The notes: generated by a model from the letters alone, not told the origin. A DNA stretch of 64,000 nt from CAZGXI01 sp964529715 (GCA_964529715.1 CAZGXI010000013.1:1-64000), one strand, 5' to 3'; counted from the first letter of the stretch, positions 8,024-17,051 are shown. A program made the numbers and translations.

Positions 8024-8491
8024 CTAGAAGCCGGGGTCGTCGTCGAAGGGGTCGGTCCTGGGCGTCGCGCGCGGCTTGGTGCGGGTGCTCGAGGCCCTGC
8101 CTCCCTTGCCGCGCGGCGCGTTCTTCGGCGCGGGCGGCTCGGCGGGCGGTTCCTCCGCAGGGGCTGCCCCGCTGCCCTTCGGCCCCAGGAACCGGATGCG
8201 GTTGGCCGTCAGCTCCAGCGTCGCCGCCGCTTCCCCCCGCTGGTTCACGTACGCGCTCGCCCGCAGCCGGCTGCCCTCCACCACGATCAGCCGCCCCTGG
8301 TGCAGGTGCTCGTTCACGATCTCCGCCAGCTTGTTCCAGCACGACACGCGATACCACGTCGTCTGTTCCTTCTCCCCGAACTGCTCGTTCACCGCCAGGC
8401 TGAAGTTCGCCACCACCTGCCCTTCGCCCACCGTGCGCAGTTCCGGTTCCGTCCCGACATTGCCTACGAGGGTGTGCTGCTGGTACGACAT
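8024..8491 (-). CDS. ssb: Single-stranded DNA-binding protein (SSB)
   Basis: The 155-residue product has an N-terminal OB-fold of about 105 residues (LVGNVGTEPELRT, WYRVSCWNKLAEIV, GRLIVVEGSRL, ELTANRIRFLG), a Pro/Ala/Lys-rich linker and the short acidic tail DPFDDDPGF, as in bacterial SSBs, where the tail recruits replication and repair partners. AGGAG lies about 7 bases before the ATG. The gene stands alone, not beside rpsF/rpsR as the housekeeping copy often does. With mobile-element remnants and an inverted decayed copy nearby, this looks like an accessory SSB of the island. Confidence 0.93.
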   Translation of the reverse strand: MSYQQHTLVGNVGTEPELRTVGEGQVVANFSLAVNEQFGEKEQTTWYRVSCWNKLAEIVNEHLHQGRLIVVEGSRLRASAYVNQRGEAAATLELTANRIRFLGPKGSGAAPAEEPPAEPPAPKNAPRGKGGRASSTRTKPRATPRTDPFDDDPGF

Positions 8492-8649
8492 GTGAGTGCT
8501 CCTTTGGACTGTCTCTGGTTCGGTCTGGTTCGCCCGGTTGCCCGAAGCAGCCCTGCTGGCGCGCAGACGGGCCTCCGGGTGTCAACTTAAGGCTGCATTG
8601 AGGTTCTTTGCCCGGACGCGCCCCTGGGGTTGAGGCGCGGTTCACGGCT

Positions 8650-9404
8650 GTTTTTCCTCGGATTGGCGGCGCTCGAGGCCAACGCCGTTCCCCTGCCCGC
8701 CGATCGTGATCCCGTCGTTCCCGGTTTGCCTGTCCTTCTTCCCCTGTCTCCGGCCCATAGAAAGCTGAGGCACTTGATACCCTGGGGTTCGGAATGAGCC
8801 AGATCACACCCGTGTTTATCCGGTGTTCCGAACCCTCCGAGGGCCTTCTTCCCGGTCCGTCCGCCCGGCGAGGAATGTCCGGAGTCGCCCCGGCTGCGTG
8901 TTCCCACCGATCGTCCGGCCTTGAAGACCGCCCTGCCCCGCTGTGTCCCTGTCACTCCCGGTTGCCCGGTAGGGACGCTCAGCACGCTGGGAGGATGGGT
9001 GGCACAGGCAGGTAGGTGGGAACGAGTCGGATATCGCACACGTCAGGCAGCGACTCCGCCTCGCCGTCGATCTACGGACGAATCCGGCGCGGCTCGGCCC
9101 TGCTGCCGCGCTGATCGGACCGGGATGTGCCGCCCCGTTCGCCTCTACTGGAAAGCTGATCGGGTACAACCCGCCCACTTGCCGGTCAGAGGATCGGGCC
9201 AGGTCGCTGCGACTTCCGCGCAAAGCAGCGGCGCATCAGAAACAGGGTCGGGCCGGGGATCTCGTTCAGGGGAATACAGGCGCTCTGCGCTGCCAGGGAC
9301 AGGCTGGGGAATACCATCAGGATCACATCGGGCAGTACGGCAGGGCAGCGCCAGGCGTTGGCCGACGCGCGGACTATCCGTGAAAAACATCCGTCAGGCG
9401 CGCA
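8650..9404. other. Unassigned 755-bp spacer between the two ssb copies
   Basis: This GC-rich stretch has several open frames on both strands, but none has recognisable motifs, a convincing ribosome-binding site or plausible protein composition. I see no tRNA, transposase or origin features. It is bounded by the inverted ssb copies and could be the remains of a lost segment. Confidence 0.5.
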
Positions 9405-9541
9405 TCTGCCCCAGGGGTCAGACGGGCAAAAACCTCACTGCAACCTTGAGTTGACACCCGGGTGGCTGCGCGACAATGCAGGGGGATTCGGGCAACTGGG
9501 CGAACCAGACCCAACCAGCGACAGGCCAAAGGAGCAGGCGC

Positions 9542-9991
9542 ATGGCCTACCAGCAGCACCCCCTCGGCAGCAAGGGCAGGACGGAGCCGGAACTGCGCAC
9601 GGTGGGCGAAGGGACAGGTGACGGCAAACTTCAACAGGGCGGTGAACGTGCAGGTCGGGGAGAAGGAACAGACGACGGGGCATCGCGGCGAGGGTTGGAA
9701 CAAGCGGGCGGGGTTCCGGGGACGAGCGCCGGAACCGGGGCGGTTGAGCGTGGTGGCGGGCAAGCGTTACGTGGGCCAGCGAGGAAAGCGGCGGCAAGGT
9801 CGGGGCTGAAGGCCTGCCGCAGACGGGGCCTGGAGGACGAAGGGCAGCGGGGCTGCCCCTGCGGAGGAACCGCCCGCCGAGCCGCCCGCGCCGGGGAACG
9901 CGCCGCGCGGCAAGGGAGGCAGGGACGATGGCAGCCGCATCATGGCGTGCCCGCGCCCGGACCGGCCTTCTCGACGACGCGCCTCGGCTGA
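9542..9991 (+). pseudogene. Decayed ssb copy
   Basis: It begins ATGGCCTACCAGCAGCAC, like ssb, and reads MAYQQHPLGSKGRTEPELRTVGEG before a one-base insertion at about 9610 shifts the frame. Further indels follow: most of the GRLIVVEGSRL region is shortened. The linker-coding part (EEPPAEPPAP in the parent) and the position of the stop still align. It cannot make a functional OB-fold. Confidence 0.85.
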
Positions 9992-10130
9992 AGCCTCGCT
10001 TCTCCACCCCGCCCACTCGAAGAAGAGTTGAAGTTGCACATAAGCCATCTCCTTACCAACAAGTCTCATCGATGACATACAGGGTATGTACCTGTGTCAG
10101 AAATCCACAAGCGGTTAGATCCAGCAACAG

Positions 10131-10318
10131 TGACCTGCCCCCAAGTTCTATACCAAGTTGAGTGAGAGATGCGCATGATCGGCAAAGGCAGCCGGAGGCA
10201 GATAGCTCAGGCTGCTGTGTGGACGATGATGATTGTACCCCTGACGCCATAGTTCGATGGCGAGTTGAGCCTCCTGGCCGTTGGCAAAGAGCCAGCGGTC
10301 GAGACATTCGCGGCGAAA
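10131..10318 (-). mobile_element. IS3-family remnant (OrfB C-terminus and one terminal repeat)
   Basis: On the minus strand the frame ending at TAG 10148-10150 reads FRRECLDRWLF, then WRQGYNHHRPHSSLSYLPPA. This is the C-terminal signature of IS3-family transposase OrfB (F..ECLN..WF, W..DYN..RPHSSLGY.PP). TGA and TAG stops lie just upstream of the matching part at about 10325-10332. TGACCTGCCCCCAAGTT at 10131 fits an IS3-type terminal inverted repeat. The catalytic domain is absent. Confidence 0.8.
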
Positions 10319-10665
10319 GTCGCGCTATCATCGGCTTTGTCGGCGACCAGGTCGTGCGGGCAGGTCTTCGGACACCCACGCTTCGTGCGATTGAGCACTA
10401 TCTACATGCAACCCGATAGGCAGGTCGTTACCTTTGACCACCACCAGCACTTTCGAGCCTTTGCCGATCTTCGCCTTGCCGCCGCCAGCACGGGCTGGCC
10501 AAACCGTACTCCGGCGACACGTCTTCCCAGACGCCCCCCGTTTTCAGCACATACAGTATGCCGTTCAACGTGCGTCGGTTGTCGTTGCGCGGGCGACCGC
10601 GCCGACTTTTCTTTATCCCGCATTATAAGACCAATCGGGACGCTCAGAATCGCCAGACACTGCAT
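10312..10665 (-). mobile_element. IS5-family transposase remnant, frameshifted
   Basis: Reading minus from 10665, successive frames give RGRPRNDNRRTLNGILYVLK with GGVWEDVSPEYG (the N-terminal domain of IS5-type transposases), then GKGSKVLVVVKGNDLPIGLH with SAQSHE, then DLVADKADDSATF. Those are three consecutive segments of the same protein in different frames, so the gene is broken by deletions and frameshifts. It joins the IS3 remnant at about 10315, marking the right border of the island. Confidence 0.8.
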
Positions 10666-10788
10666 CTTTATCCCTTCTCAATACAAGTTTAAGACATCCG
10701 GCTCATTTTCGCCGCAGGTTGTGTTATAAACCACCTGCGCGGATGATGAAGCGACTTGGTCGCTCTGCGCTCCGAAAGGAATGCGTGT

Positions 10789-11910
10789 ATGTCCTACCAA
10801 TCCGGACTTCAGATTACAGTGATCGGTGCCGGTCATGGCGGTAAGGCAATGGCTGCCGACTTGGCGGCACGCGGTTACGCCGTTCGCCTGTATAACCGCA
10901 CTTACGAAAACATCGAGGTCATCGCCATACGCGGGGGTATTGAGATCACGTTCGAGGACGGGCGGCGCGACATCGGCTATTTGCGCTGTGTGACCAGCAA
11001 CATCGCCGAAGCAATCGAGGGTGCGCAGTTGATCATGGTCGTGGTGCCTGCTTCGGCACACCGCGACATCGCCCTGGCCTGCGCCCCTCACCTCAAAGAC
11101 GAACAGGTCATCGTGCTGAACCCCGGACGAACCGGCGGCGCGTTTGAATTCCGCCAGGTACTTCGGGAAGCGGGCTGTACGGCCAATGTAACCATCGCCG
11201 AAGCCGAGACATTCCTGTTTGCCAGCCGCAGCGAAGGCCCGGCAGAGGCGCACATCTTTCGCCGTAAGAACACCCTACCCCTCGCCGCCTTGCCGGCCAC
11301 CCAGACGGAAATGGTGCTGAGCCTGGTGCAGGAGGTCTATCCACAATTCATCACTGCCCGCAATGTGCTCTATACCAGTCTGAACAACATGGGGGCCATC
11401 TTTCATCCTGCGCTGACGCTGCTGAATGCCGGCTGGATCGAGGCCACCGGCGGGGACTTCGAGTTCTACATCGATGGCGTAACACCCTCGATTGGCCGTG
11501 TGTTGGAACGTCTGGATCGTGAGCGCGTCACAGTGGCGACGGCGATGGGCGTTCGGGCACAGTCGGCGCAGGAATGGTTGGCCCGTGCCTACTCCGCGCA
11601 TGGTGAGACGCTGCACGAAGCCATCCACGCGAACCCCGGCTACAAGGGAATCACCGCGCCGCGCACCCTTCGCCACCGTTACATCTTTGAGGACGTGCCG
11701 TACAGCCTGGTTCCCATTGCCGAACTGGGACGACGCTTCGGCGTGGATGTGGTGGGCATGGAGGCGATGATCCAGCTCGCCTGTATCCTGCACGGCACAG
11801 ACTATCGCCACCGGGGACGCACGCTCAAGCGGATGGGACTGGAAGGATTGTCTCTAACCGAGATTACCCAATTGGTTGAGACCGGCGAGGATGAGTCATC
11901 GCAGCCATGA
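10789..11910 (+). CDS. NAD(P)-dependent opine/octopine dehydrogenase-family enzyme
   Basis: The 373-residue product starts with a Rossmann motif (ITVIGAGHGGKAMAADLAARG) and has MVVVPASAHRDIA, LNPGRTGGAFEF and NMGAIFHPALTLLNAGWIE, features of the octopine/nopaline dehydrogenase superfamily. These enzymes reversibly join an amino acid and a 2-oxo acid or related substrates. The ATG at 10789 is preceded by AAGGA at 8 bases, which is better than an in-frame start at 10756. It heads a two-gene set with the cobalamin-binding protein 67 bp downstream. The substrate cannot be read from sequence. Confidence 0.85.
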   Translation: MSYQSGLQITVIGAGHGGKAMAADLAARGYAVRLYNRTYENIEVIAIRGGIEITFEDGRRDIGYLRCVTSNIAEAIEGAQLIMVVVPASAHRDIALACAPHLKDEQVIVLNPGRTGGAFEFRQVLREAGCTANVTIAEAETFLFASRSEGPAEAHIFRRKNTLPLAALPATQTEMVLSLVQEVYPQFITARNVLYTSLNNMGAIFHPALTLLNAGWIEATGGDFEFYIDGVTPSIGRVLERLDRERVTVATAMGVRAQSAQEWLARAYSAHGETLHEAIHANPGYKGITAPRTLRHRYIFEDVPYSLVPIAELGRRFGVDVVGMEAMIQLACILHGTDYRHRGRTLKRMGLEGLSLTEITQLVETGEDESSQP

Positions 11911-11977
11911 CACGCAACCGGGAGACTCCCATCACCGTATCGGTTGTCATTGCGACGATTTCTTAAAGGAAGCAAAC

Positions 11978-13606
11978 GTGAGTAACACTGTTAAAAAAGT
12001 TCTGGCCGGATGTCTGGGAGACTGTGTGCACGTCGCGGGTGTAACACGCTTTTTGAACATCGCAGCCGCAGAAGGATGTGAAACCTTCTTTACCGGTCCG
12101 GCCACCGAGCCGGAAGCCTTTCTGGACGCGATCCTGGCCTTCGACCCCGACGTGATCGGCATCAGTTATCGCCTGACGCCGGAAAACGCCCGTCTTCTGT
12201 TTACCGAGATGCGCGGCATGTTGGAAGCAGCCGGCGTTCTGGGGCGCAAGCGGATTTTCTTCGGGGGCACACCGCCCGTTGCCGCCGTTGCGCGAGAGTT
12301 CGATTACTTCGACGCGATTTTCTCCGGCGAAGAACCGCCGCATCAGGTACGCGCAACACTGCGCGGCGAGCCGTTACAGCCTGAAGACCCAACAGCGTAT
12401 CCACAACGGGCGATTGATCGCATCCGCCAGAAAGCGCCCTACCCGCTGCTGCGCCACCATTTCGGCATCCCGGCGCAAACCATCGAGCCGACCGTCGAGG
12501 GAATTGCGCGCATTGCCGAAGCGCGTGCGTTGGACGTGATCTCGCTGGGCGCTGATCAGGATGCTCAGGAGAACTTCTTTCGTCCCGTCCAACAGAATCC
12601 CAAGAGCAAGGGCGCCGGCGGCGTCCCTTTTCGCACCGAGGAGGACCTGATCCGGCTGTACGAGGCCAGCCGCCGGGGAAACTACCCGCTGTTACGTTCG
12701 TATTCAGGCACGGCAGACCATATCCGCTATGCCGATCTGCTGGTGCGCACGATCCATAACGCCTGGTGCGCAACCTCCTTGTTCTGGTTCAATGCTATGG
12801 ACGGGCGCGGACCGTCGCCGCTGGAACAATCGATCCGCGAACATCAGGAATTGATGCGCTGGCATGGCGAGCGCGACATCCCCGTCGAGGGCAACGAGTC
12901 CTATCACTGGGGAATGCGCGATGCGCCGGACGTGGTGGTGTGCGTATCGGCCTACCTATACGCCCATAACGCCAAACACTGTGGCGTACGCGATTACATC
13001 CTAACCTACATGTTCGAGAGTCCGCCGCAGCTTTCCAATGCAATGGACCTGGCCCGCTGCCTGGCGATCCTCGAATTGAGCGAGGCGTTTGCCGACGACA
13101 ACTTCCGCATATGGCGGCAGACGCGCACCGGGCTGCTCAGTCACCCGGTAGATTTGCGGCGGGCGCGGGCACACCTGGCGCAAAGTGTCATGCTACAAAT
13201 GGCCGTCAGCCCGCACATCATCCACGTCGTGGGTTACAGCGAGGCCAATCACGCCGCCGACGCAGACGAGGTGATCGAGAGCGCGGTCATGGCCCAGGAA
13301 GTTGTGGAAACGGCCCTGCGCGGCAATCCCGACATGACCTACGACCCAAAGGTGCAGCGTCGCAAGCAACAATTGCTCGAAGAGACGGCGCGCCTGCTTG
13401 ACGCCATTCGCACCCTCGGCCAGAACTACCCAGACCCGCTCAGCGAACCGTCCGTTTTGGCCCAGGCGGTCGCTACAGGGCTGCTCGATGCGCCACAGTT
13501 GGTCAATAACCCCTACGCGCCGGGACATGTGCGCACACGCAGCATCGAAGGCGCCATCTGGGCGGTGGACAGCAAAGGCAGCCCTATAGCATTCCCGGCG
13601 ATATAA
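11978..13606 (+). CDS. Cobalamin-binding mutase-like protein (fused B12 and barrel domains)
   Basis: The 542-residue product begins with a B12-binding-like Rossmann domain (about residues 1-115): LAGCLGDCVHVAGVTRFL, then CETFFTGPA and DPDVIGISYRLTPE. The D.H..G cobalamin motif appears as DCVHVAG, one residue longer than usual between D and H. The rest resembles the barrel subunits of adenosylcobalamin mutases such as glutamate mutase E in layout and length, but I cannot assign the substrate. The GTG start at 11978 follows AAGGA by 7 bases; the frame is open upstream into the previous gene. It converges with the class II aldolase gene, one base between the stops. A methyltransferase-related role is the main alternative. 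Confidence 0.6.
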   Translation: MSNTVKKVLAGCLGDCVHVAGVTRFLNIAAAEGCETFFTGPATEPEAFLDAILAFDPDVIGISYRLTPENARLLFTEMRGMLEAAGVLGRKRIFFGGTPPVAAVAREFDYFDAIFSGEEPPHQVRATLRGEPLQPEDPTAYPQRAIDRIRQKAPYPLLRHHFGIPAQTIEPTVEGIARIAEARALDVISLGADQDAQENFFRPVQQNPKSKGAGGVPFRTEEDLIRLYEASRRGNYPLLRSYSGTADHIRYADLLVRTIHNAWCATSLFWFNAMDGRGPSPLEQSIREHQELMRWHGERDIPVEGNESYHWGMRDAPDVVVCVSAYLYAHNAKHCGVRDYILTYMFESPPQLSNAMDLARCLAILELSEAFADDNFRIWRQTRTGLLSHPVDLRRARAHLAQSVMLQMAVSPHIIHVVGYSEANHAADADEVIESAVMAQEVVETALRGNPDMTYDPKVQRRKQQLLEETARLLDAIRTLGQNYPDPLSEPSVLAQAVATGLLDAPQLVNNPYAPGHVRTRSIEGAIWAVDSKGSPIAFPAI

Positions 13607-13607
13607 G

Positions 13608-14432
13608 TTAGAAAATGGACTGCTGAATGTTGAAGGCCTGGCAGATTGCGCGGATTTCCTCCGGTGTCAACCCTTCGCCCTGCCCTCGGTTGACCAGATC
13701 CATATACTCGTACCGCGCCGCCGTCTCTGCATATTCAATGTAGTCCGCTGCACGCTTCACCGACAGATCCGAACGGGCGACTACACCATGTTTTCCCCAA
13801 ATGATGACCTTGTGGTGCTTCATCGCCTCGACCGTGTCCTGCATCTGCTTCGGTGAGCCGGGAACACGAAATGACACATGCCCAACGCCTTCGGGAAGCT
13901 GGACAATCGATTCGGGTTCCCAGCGCAACAGATGGCGATTCAGGTAAGTCTCGTCCCGGTAGACCGGGATATGGCTCAGATAGGTCAGGTAAGGCGGCTG
14001 CGCATGAATAATGGCATGGAAATTGGTCTCGCTGGCAGTAATGGCGTTCCGGTGGACCGCCAGATGTGAATTGAACTCGCTGGTCAGACGCGCAAACAAG
14101 CGACGTGGCGACGTGTACAACTGTGCCGTGCGCCCATCATCATTGACGACAACAAATCCCAGGTTGGCAGCAGTATCCTGGATGATCTCGCGCAACCGCC
14201 GCCCGGAGCCGGTAACAAGAAAAGCCCGACCGGAAAATTCGGGCATCGGAACAGGCAGGTCAATGGTCTCCACCAGGGGAAAGCGGCGGCGCGGTTCAAC
14301 TGGCCAGCCCATATAGACAGAAATGTTCCCTGCCGCGCCCTCGGTGGCGTCGATGTCCGACATGCGCTGACCGGCTTCGCCGATCATGGTCAGAAGTTCA
14401 TCGAGTTCAGGGTATGGCGCTTCGATAGACAT
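13608..14432 (-). CDS. Class II aldolase, rhamnulose-1-phosphate aldolase-like
   Basis: The 274-residue product has the class II aldolase/adducin pattern: EGAAGNISVYM near the N-terminus, FLVTGSGRRLREI, LTSEFNSHLAVH, the metal-site region HAIIHAQPPYLTYLSH and IIWGKHGVVARS. Length and motif spacing fit RhaD-type enzymes, which split a ketose 1-phosphate into DHAP and an aldehyde with a bound zinc. It faces the cobalamin-binding gene. It may serve deoxy-sugar breakdown (rhamnose or fucose) in the neighbouring glycan locus, or belong with the opine-dehydrogenase/mutase pair. Confidence 0.8.
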   Translation of the reverse strand: MSIEAPYPELDELLTMIGEAGQRMSDIDATEGAAGNISVYMGWPVEPRRRFPLVETIDLPVPMPEFSGRAFLVTGSGRRLREIIQDTAANLGFVVVNDDGRTAQLYTSPRRLFARLTSEFNSHLAVHRNAITASETNFHAIIHAQPPYLTYLSHIPVYRDETYLNRHLLRWEPESIVQLPEGVGHVSFRVPGSPKQMQDTVEAMKHHKVIIWGKHGVVARSDLSVKRAADYIEYAETAARYEYMDLVNRGQGEGLTPEEIRAICQAFNIQQSIF

Positions 14433-14614
14433 GGTCGCAGCCTCGTGTGGGTGGTTCGCCTTGCAGAAAATTGGTCCGGCGAAAAAACATGCTCTCCCAT
14501 ATTATAGCCCATCCGGGGCAGCAAACCGTTGTGCTATGACATTTCCTCCTGCAAAACACTTGAGACAAAAACACAGGGACCGGGAGACCCCCCCGATCCC
14601 CGTGAGCTACAGCC

Positions 14615-14632
14615 CGGCGCACGTGTGCGCCG
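14615..14632 (-). terminator. GC-rich palindrome downstream of the GH5-like gene
   Basis: CGGCGCAC and GTGCGCCG are complementary arms with two bases between them, 9 bases past the GH5-like stop on the minus strand. It can form a short strong hairpin. No U-run follows, so the terminator role is only plausible. Confidence 0.4.
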
Positions 14633-14640
14633 AAACCGCC

Positions 14641-17013
14641 TTATTCCCCCCACACCACAACATTATCGACGAGGAAGGTACCCTCAAAGGCAGCGACACT
14701 GGTGCCGATCTTGAGGCCGACTTCGCGCACGTTGGTCGTGTCGCCCAGCGTGCTCAGGTCGGCGGTGATGGTGTTCCACTGCCCCGCCACCAGCGTGATG
14801 TCCGCTGTGTTCGCCCATGTCCAGCCTTCGCCCGTCTTCAGATATACCTGCGCCAGGAAGCCCTCCGCTCCCTCCGGCACGTAGACATCCATCGTCAGCA
14901 AGTCGTAGCTCGACCAGTCGGCAGCCTCCGGCAGCGTCAGGAAGATACCCCCTTCCTCCCACGCTGTCCCGCTGTACGCCCCGGTTAGCGCCAGACTGTG
15001 CTCCCCGTCGCTCGCGTCCGCATCCGTCTGCTCCAGCGTGGTGATCGCCGTCCAGAAATCGACAATCCCCCACCCCTCCGCATCCGCCTCGAAGCTGTAT
15101 AGCGGTGTTGTCTCCATCTGGACCGGTGCGGCGGCTTCGGCAGCTTCCGCTGTCGCCATCCATTCCGGTGGCTGGGTTTCCAATGCCGCGTTGGGCGTTT
15201 CCGACCGCACGCCATAAATCTCAAATTCCCACAGCGAATATCCCCACTCTTCGCCGCGACGAATGCCGTTCATCTTGACGTAGCGCGCATCGACCGGCGC
15301 AGACAGGACCAGATCGTCGATCCCGCCGTCTCCGTGCGGCTCGTGATAGACCGTCTGCCACGCGCTGCCATCCCACACCTGAATCTCGTATTCTTCACCG
15401 TAGGCAGCCTCCCAGCGGAGGATGACTTGATTGATGGTAAACACATCCTCCAGGTCAACCACGAGCCATTGGGGATCGGCGTACTCGGTTGACGAGCGCG
15501 TATTCGGCAGGCCGTCTGTAGCGTTGGTGGCAACATAGGCGGCCTCCACGGTGGATGAGATGGCAGGTTTTCCAATAGCCACATTACCGACATCAGGATC
15601 GACGACCTGCACCGCAAACTCCACACGAGAAGCGTGGCCCGCCGAGTCAGTCGCCGTGATCTCCACCATCGAGGTGCCGATCACACCTGCCAGATTCAGC
15701 GTCAACACGCCGTCTTCTCCGATCACCGCTTCGACGATGTCCGGCCTGGTATTTCCGCTGACGGTATAGGTCAGGTTGGTGCCATCCTCGACATCGACAA
15801 AAATTTCTTTCAGATCGGCGTACCCTTCCACAGCAGTTGTATCGTTGGGAAGCACTGCCGTTGGGATGGTGTTCTGAACAACCGGGATACGGTCAATCTC
15901 GCCAATATCGACCGTAACCGCAGCAGCGTCGTAGAAATTCGCCAGCCGCAACATCCCCGACGAGGCGTCTAGCATACCGCCGTGCTGGCTATCTGTGTAA
16001 GACCACGCCAGCGCCCCAGCATAGCCATTCTCAAAAAGATATGGGTAGGTGTGAATGCTGTATGGAAGCTGGCGGCGCGGCAGATAGCCAAAGCCCAAAT
16101 TACGCAGGCCCGCTGCCGGGAACTCGCCCACGACAATCGGCTTGTCCAGCTCCCAATACGACGCAGGATGATGGAACGGCGAGAGCGATTCGTCGAAATG
16201 CTCCGGATAGTAGTGAACCGAATAGAAATCCAGCGTCCCCTCCGGGTCGCCGCCCGCTTCGATCAGACGCGCGTCGGTGTAGTAGTTCGTAAACCCACCC
16301 ACGTCGGTCTGCGCCCGGAAGCTCCAGGAGCCGTTCGTCACCAACGCCGTCGGATCGGCGCGGTGAATCGCGCCTGCCATCAGGTTAACAGCTTGCTGGA
16401 TATAGCGCATCTCCGTGCGGACTTCCGTCCAGCCGAATTCCTCGGTCGCACCTTCTGGCTCGTTAAAGATTTCCCACGCGACGATACCGGGATGACCCGC
16501 CAGCGCCGTGACCAACGGCGTAAGCGCATTGTCGATATATGCCCGTGTGTATTCGGGGTCTTCGACCAGCAACCGGTTCCATTCGGTCGGAATGCCTGCG
16601 CTGTCATGGAACATGTCGAACGACCATAGACACGGCATGATCAGGATACCGCGCTCATAGGCCAGGTCGAGCGCCCGGCGGATGTTCTCGATCTCATTTT
16701 CCCCCAGCCCGGTCACGCGGCCATCTTCGCCGTAGATCGGACTGGCGACGCCATTGGTATGCAACCACCAGCGCAGTGTGTTTCCTTTCGCCGCCGCCAG
16801 CTCGTCCAACACGGCGACAAAGCGAGGTTCGTCGAAACTGGTTGTGTCACGGGCGAAGTTCAACCATGCCAGGTTGATGCCGCTTAAAAACAGGTCCTGG
16901 TCGCCGTGCGGGATGCGGTTGGAGGGTCCGCCCTGCGCCGCCAGTGGAATCATCGGCAGAGCGAGGACGAAAACCGTGATCAACGCCAGCCCGACAAGCC
17001 GTTTTGCACGCAT
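14641..17013 (-). CDS. Secreted GH5-like glycoside hydrolase with two carbohydrate-binding-like domains
   Basis: The start at 17013 is set by AAGGAGG 6 bases upstream; 14 extra codons are open before it. The 790-residue product has a signal peptide (about 1-26, ending PLAAQG) and a (beta/alpha)8 clan-A catalytic domain with IVAWEIFNEPEG (acid/base Glu about 186) and KPIVVGEFPAAG (nucleophile Glu about 297), fitting GH5 mannanase/cellulase relatives. A discoidin-type (CBM32/F5-8C-like) domain lies around 480-605 (QWLVVDLEDVFTINQVILRW, WGYSLWEFEIYG). A second binding-like domain occupies about 645-790 (YSFEADAEGWG, VREVGLKIGT, FLVDNVVVW). It is the last gene of the operon that starts with the transporter genes at 22.6 kb and is the best candidate for cutting the polymer outside the cell. 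Confidence 0.82.
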   Translation of the reverse strand: MRAKRLVGLALITVFVLALPMIPLAAQGGPSNRIPHGDQDLFLSGINLAWLNFARDTTSFDEPRFVAVLDELAAAKGNTLRWWLHTNGVASPIYGEDGRVTGLGENEIENIRRALDLAYERGILIMPCLWSFDMFHDSAGIPTEWNRLLVEDPEYTRAYIDNALTPLVTALAGHPGIVAWEIFNEPEGATEEFGWTEVRTEMRYIQQAVNLMAGAIHRADPTALVTNGSWSFRAQTDVGGFTNYYTDARLIEAGGDPEGTLDFYSVHYYPEHFDESLSPFHHPASYWELDKPIVVGEFPAAGLRNLGFGYLPRRQLPYSIHTYPYLFENGYAGALAWSYTDSQHGGMLDASSGMLRLANFYDAAAVTVDIGEIDRIPVVQNTIPTAVLPNDTTAVEGYADLKEIFVDVEDGTNLTYTVSGNTRPDIVEAVIGEDGVLTLNLAGVIGTSMVEITATDSAGHASRVEFAVQVVDPDVGNVAIGKPAISSTVEAAYVATNATDGLPNTRSSTEYADPQWLVVDLEDVFTINQVILRWEAAYGEEYEIQVWDGSAWQTVYHEPHGDGGIDDLVLSAPVDARYVKMNGIRRGEEWGYSLWEFEIYGVRSETPNAALETQPPEWMATAEAAEAAAPVQMETTPLYSFEADAEGWGIVDFWTAITTLEQTDADASDGEHSLALTGAYSGTAWEEGGIFLTLPEAADWSSYDLLTMDVYVPEGAEGFLAQVYLKTGEGWTWANTADITLVAGQWNTITADLSTLGDTTNVREVGLKIGTSVAAFEGTFLVDNVVVWGE

Positions 17014-17051
17014 ATCGCTCCTCCTTGTACTCCCAAAAAGTTGTATTAGTC

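Larger units (their letters stand above)
8000..10015. repeat. Inverted duplication of the ssb region (about 8000-8650 versus 9405-10015)
   Basis: The intact ssb gene with its upstream 150 bp and downstream tail reappears in the opposite orientation at 9405-10015. Shared landmarks are the leader segment GAGTTGACACCCGG (9431; GTTGACACCCGG in reverse at 8578), the CCAAAGGAGC ribosome-binding region, and the linker run GAGGAACCGCCCGCCGAGCC. The two arms are separated by about 750 bp. Confidence 0.85.

Noticed and set aside
6633..8807. Minus-strand open frame of 724 codons spanning the RTX-like gene, repeat B and ssb
   Set aside because: It overlaps ssb in another frame, has Ala/Val/Arg-rich composition from the opposite strand of RTX repeats, and shows no domain.
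8816..9454. Open frames on both strands in the spacer between the ssb copies
   Set aside because: No start signals, no recognisable motifs, and arginine-rich composition typical of non-coding GC-rich DNA.
10700..10736. CGCAGGT...ACCTGCG inverted repeat before the opine dehydrogenase gene
   Set aside because: Only 7 bp per arm with a 13-base gap and no second copy; could be chance.
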